Source: Armatimonadota bacterium (GTDB lineage: Bacteria > Sysuimicrobiota > Sysuimicrobiia > Sysuimicrobiales > Kaftiobacteriaceae). From it: a stretch of 64,000 bases of DNA. How positions within the stretch are numbered: the stretch's first letter is position 1; each line of letters starts with the position of its first letter. The translations under genes and the position numbers were made by a program. The notes beneath the pieces were generated by a model. That model worked only from the letters and a program-made list of their open reading frames with translations, searched no databases and was not told the origin of the DNA. Where the stretch lies: positions 32,763-96,762 of the forward strand of contig JAVKHY010000009.1 in assembly GCA_031459765.1 (NCBI GenBank). Reading direction: 5' to 3'. Shown in pieces: positions 61,174-64,000 of this stretch.

Positions 61174-64000
61174 TCACGGATTCGCGGGTGCCGGGGCCCG
61201 AATCAGGTTTGGGTTCGACCAGGCAACGGCTAGCAGAGCCAATACGGCTGCAGCAAAGACTGGGTCCCAGCCATTCTGGTTGGCGAGGATTTCTGCGGCG
61301 TTGTACTTTGACACCAGTTCATAACCAATAATCCCCTCGGACCCTCTGGTACCTAGACTATAGAGCCTGAGATCGAAGAGCCAGTTGAAGCTTACCGCTT
61401 CACCTCTCGGCTGCCAAGTCGTTCCCGGTTTTCCACCCACGGACTCTGCATATCTCCTCACCTGCCTGGAAGCATCCTCTAGTTTCCCTGCATCGAAGAG
61501 GTGAGACACTGGCTTTAGCTCGTAAACCTCCCTCACTCCGCCAATTGTCATCATCATGTCAAGGCGGCCGGTCGAAACTCGATACTCTGTTTGGACGTCT
61601 GTGCCCCCGTACCTCGGCGCAACCACGTTCCTGAAATGCCTCTCCACCGCCCCGTGGACGAAGATCCCTAGGATTGCTTCGAGTGGGTACGGGCGTAGGC
61701 CGGTCGGGTCAACCAGACCGGTTGGAGAGTTCCAAGCGTAGGCGTAGGCATTGAGCGCGGCGGGATTGAAACTATCGTTCTGGATTGGATCCTCGCTCAA
61801 CCACCGGCCGATTGCGCTGTCGTAGAACCGCGCCCCCATGTGGTAGAGGCCGGTCGCCGGGTCCAGTTCCGCTCCCGTAAACCGGTAGTTGCCTCCGGTC
61901 CACGTCCCGCTCGAGGACCGCTGGTTCCCCCAGGCGTCGTAGACCAGGCTCGCCAGCGGCGCCCCGGCACTGTCGGTGATGGCCGTCAGCCCGCCCAGCC
62001 CGTCATGGGCGAAGTACCGGCGGGTCCCGTTGGCCTCGCGGCGGGAGAGCAGGTTCCCGAAGATGTCCCGGTCCAGCCGCGCCTTCAGCGCCCCCGCCCC
62101 ATCGGTCTCCCAGATCGGCCGGATCCCGTCATAGTAGTAGACCGTCACCCCATCCGGCCCGCTGCGGCGCACCTTCAGGCCGTCCCCGTTGTAGCTGTAG
62201 CTCACCGTCCCGCCCGACCCGCTGGCCTGCGTCAGGCGGTTGAAGGCGTCCCAGCGGAAACTCTGGCCCGCCGAGGTGCTGAGGAGGTTCCCGTTGGCGT
62301 CGTAGCTGTAGCTCACCCCTCCGGCCTGGAGCAGCCGGTTGTTCGCGTCGTAGCTGTAAAGCGTCGTCCCGCCGGGCGCCGTCTGGCTCGTGCGGTTCCC
62401 CACCGCGTCATAGGCCCAGGCCCAGCTCCCGTAGGTCCCCGGATAGACCGCCCCGGTGAGGCGGTTCAGAGCGTCATAGGTGAAGGTCGTCGTCCCGGTC
62501 CCGTCGGCCTGGGTGAGGCGGTTCCCGTTCGCATCATAGGTGTAGCTGAAGGACTGGAAGACGGCGCCGTTCGGACGCCGGTGGGTGATCGAGGCCAGCC
62601 AGTGGTTCGCCAGGTAGGTGTAGTCTGTGCGCGTGCCGTTGGGCTGGATGAGCGCCGTCCGGTTCCCCGCCCCGTCGTAGGCCACCTGCCAGGTGAGCGT
62701 CCCCACCGCCATCTGCGTGAGCCGGTTGGCCGCGTCATAGCCGTAGGTCATCGTCGACGTCCCGTCCGGGTAGGTCAGGCGGGTGCGGTTGCCGGCCCGG
62801 TCGTAGGCGACCTGGACGCTGCGGCCGTCCGGATAGGTCGTCCGGGTGAGCCGGTCCAGGCTGTCGTAGGCGAAGGTCGTCGTCCCCCCGGCGTCGGTGA
62901 GCTTCGTGCGGTTGCCGTTGGCGTCATAGAGGTAGGAGACGGTCAGCCCGCCCGCGCTCACCTGGGTCAGGCGGTGGGCCTGATCGTAGGAGTACGTGTG
63001 CGTCGTCCCCTTGCGGTCCCGCATCGAGACGCGGTTCCCGGCGGCGTCATAGGTGTACGCGGTGCTCTGGCCCAGGGCGTCGGTGACCTGCGTGAGCCGG
63101 TTCGCCGCATCGTAGGTGAAGGTCGTGGCGGCGGTGCGCGCGTTAGTGACCCGGGTCAGATTCCCCACCGCGTCGTACTCGTAGCGGGTGACCCCGTTCA
63201 AGGGGTCGGTGATCGCAATCAGCCGGTCCCGGGCATCGTAGGCAAAGGTCGTGGCCTGGTTCCTGGCATCGTACGTCCGGGTGCGGTTGCCGTTGGCGTC
63301 GTACTCGTGGCGGATCACGTGGCCCAGCGGATCGGTGACGCTGGTGGGTAGCCGGCTGGCGTTGTAGGCTGTGGTCCACGTTCCGCCGTTGCCGTCGGTC
63401 ATCGTGACCTGGTCATCCGCCGCGTTGTAGCCGAAGGTCGTCGCCCCACCCGCCGGCGGCGTCACCGTCTGCACCTGCCGCCGCGCCGTGTAGGCGCAGG
63501 TCGTGGTGTTCCCGCGCGGGTCGACCACCGACGCGACCCCGCCCCAGGCGGTGTACGTGTACTGGGTCAGCGCCTCCTCCGCCGTCCCCACGGCCCGGCG
63601 GACGCCGGTCAGGTTGTGCTGGGCATTGTACGTGTAGTCCGTCCGGATCCCCCGGGGATTGGTCACGCTCAAGAGGTTATCGTTTGCATCCCAGCTGAGG
63701 GTCGTCGTCAGGTTGAGGGATCCTGCGGCCCGCACGATCTGCAGGGGTTTGTTGCGGTCGTTGTAGACCACCGTCGTCCGCCGGCCCAGGGAGTCGGTCG
63801 CCGCCGTCACGTTGTGCCGGGCATCGTAGGCGTACTGGGTGACGTGCCCCAGCGGGTTCGTCACCTTGACCACGTCGCCCCCGCTGATCTCATAGGTTGT
63901 GGCCTGGCCCCGGGCGTCGGTCACCACCGTCCGGACCACCGGGTAGGGCGCCGTGGTGGCGTGGGTGTAGGCATAGGTGGTCGTCTCGCCGTTGGGCCCC
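61174..64000 (-). CDS. Large Rhs/YD-repeat protein with PD-(D/E)XK-like C-terminal effector (5' end outside the window)
   Basis: 941 residues are visible and the frame continues past the right edge. Residues up to about 690 are YD repeats (YDAAGNRVSMRDRKGT, YDANGNRTRTYDARNQATTF), which build a cocoon-like shell around the effector. The Rhs core ends with RFTGAELDPATGLYHMGARFYDSAIGRWLSEDP and NSPTGLVDPTGL. The 173-residue tip has GRLDMMMTIGGVREVYELKP, in which Asp and ELK are spaced as in PD-(D/E)xK nucleases, with an upstream Glu in TEYRV. A hydrophobic segment lies near its end. It is probably a contact-dependent or secreted DNase toxin; the secretion route is not encoded here. Confidence 0.85.
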   Translation of the reverse strand, partial: GPNGETTTYAYTHATTAPYPVVRTVVTDARGQATTYEISGGDVVKVTNPLGHVTQYAYDARHNVTAATDSLGRRTTVVYNDRNKPLQIVRAAGSLNLTTTLSWDANDNLLSVTNPRGIRTDYTYNAQHNLTGVRRAVGTAEEALTQYTYTAWGGVASVVDPRGNTTTCAYTARRQVQTVTPPAGGATTFGYNAADDQVTMTDGNGGTWTTAYNASRLPTSVTDPLGHVIRHEYDANGNRTRTYDARNQATTFAYDARDRLIAITDPLNGVTRYEYDAVGNLTRVTNARTAATTFTYDAANRLTQVTDALGQSTAYTYDAAGNRVSMRDRKGTTHTYSYDQAHRLTQVSAGGLTVSYLYDANGNRTKLTDAGGTTTFAYDSLDRLTRTTYPDGRSVQVAYDRAGNRTRLTYPDGTSTMTYGYDAANRLTQMAVGTLTWQVAYDGAGNRTALIQPNGTRTDYTYLANHWLASITHRRPNGAVFQSFSYTYDANGNRLTQADGTGTTTFTYDALNRLTGAVYPGTYGSWAWAYDAVGNRTSQTAPGGTTLYSYDANNRLLQAGGVSYSYDANGNLLSTSAGQSFRWDAFNRLTQASGSGGTVSYSYNGDGLKVRRSGPDGVTVYYYDGIRPIWETDGAGALKARLDRDIFGNLLSRREANGTRRYFAHDGLGGLTAITDSAGAPLASLVYDAWGNQRSSSGTWTGGNYRFTGAELDPATGLYHMGARFYDSAIGRWLSEDPIQNDSFNPAALNAYAYAWNSPTGLVDPTGLRPYPLEAILGIFVHGAVERHFRNVVAPRYGGTDVQTEYRVSTGRLDMMMTIGGVREVYELKPVSHLFDAGKLEDASRQVRRYAESVGGKPGTTWQPRGEAVSFNWLFDLRLYSLGTRGSEGIIGYELVSKYNAAEILANQNGWDPVFAAAVLALLAVAWSNPNLIRAPAPANP
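61822..62646 (-). repeat. Rhs duplication, copy in the large gene
   Basis: Counterpart of the repeat at 59531-60313. The match ends at about 61822, close to the core-to-tip boundary, so the conserved core is shared while the two effector tips are unrelated. Confidence 0.9.

Noticed and set aside
61822..64000. Regularly spaced short repeats that could suggest a CRISPR array
   Set aside because: The periodicity is the codon pattern of YD repeats inside an open Rhs frame; repeat units are imperfect and coding.

Overview
The window is a high-GC bacterial chromosome segment with dense, tightly packed operons. Almost all genes lie on the minus strand. It carries a Thermus-style V/A-type ATPase operon, an A2-type haem-copper oxidase, a long-form SerA, a DUF1290/DUF881 gene pair and SecG. 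This suggests an uncultured aerobic or facultative member of the Terrabacteria side of the bacterial tree (Deinococcus-Thermus/Chloroflexota/Armatimonadota-like). No rRNA or marker phylogeny is available here, so this placement is an inference.

Layout. 1-1806: end of a sugar-type ABC importer (ATPase fragment and Tat-exported binding protein). 2117-7868: a translationally coupled operon of a CstA-type transporter, a thioredoxin-fold-like protein, a 93-aa protein, two ArsA/Get3-like ATPases, an unknown protein and a DJ-1/PfpI protein. 8012-9143: a nitroreductase, a candidate structured leader and a small basic protein. 9241-14288: a cytochrome oxidase operon headed by an Fe-S-type ArsR/SufR-like regulator; its cupredoxin-like gene is interrupted by an in-frame TAG. 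14411-21178: an AhpD-like protein, AsnB plus an HTTM membrane protein, a phytoene-desaturase-like oxidoreductase, DinB, and a small secreted/membrane pair. 21733-25073: a MalT/BTAD-type regulator split by an apparent frameshift. 25145-27144: a tandem rhodanese and an AbrB-PIN toxin-antitoxin pair with a probable leaderless promoter.

27372-38922 is central metabolism: tRNA-Leu(GAG), secG, and gltB under a ykkC-class riboswitch whose context points to ppGpp. Next come a complete candidate serine pathway (aminotransferase, serA, histidine-phosphatase-type phosphatase) and gapA-pgk-tpiA. 38974-40141 holds the DUF1290/DUF881 pair. 40225-48763 is the V/A-ATPase operon G-I-K-E-C-F-A-B-D with its own promoter and a leader terminator. 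48891-56098 is a respiratory complex I cluster that encodes only the membrane arm (nuoN, M, L, K, J, H, A).

56218-64000 is an accessory region: a Uma2 nuclease, a transposase fragment, Rhs debris, a large Rhs protein running off the window edge with a PD-(D/E)XK-like C-terminal effector, and an adjacent orphan Rhs C-terminal module. Each Rhs tip is followed by a small gene that could encode immunity. The orphan shares 584 bp and 127 bp of near-identical sequence with the large gene and carries an IS-end-like scar. The best candidates for undescribed biology are the CstA/twin-ArsA operon, the two Rhs effector/immunity pairs, and the gltB and 8.6-kb RNA leaders.
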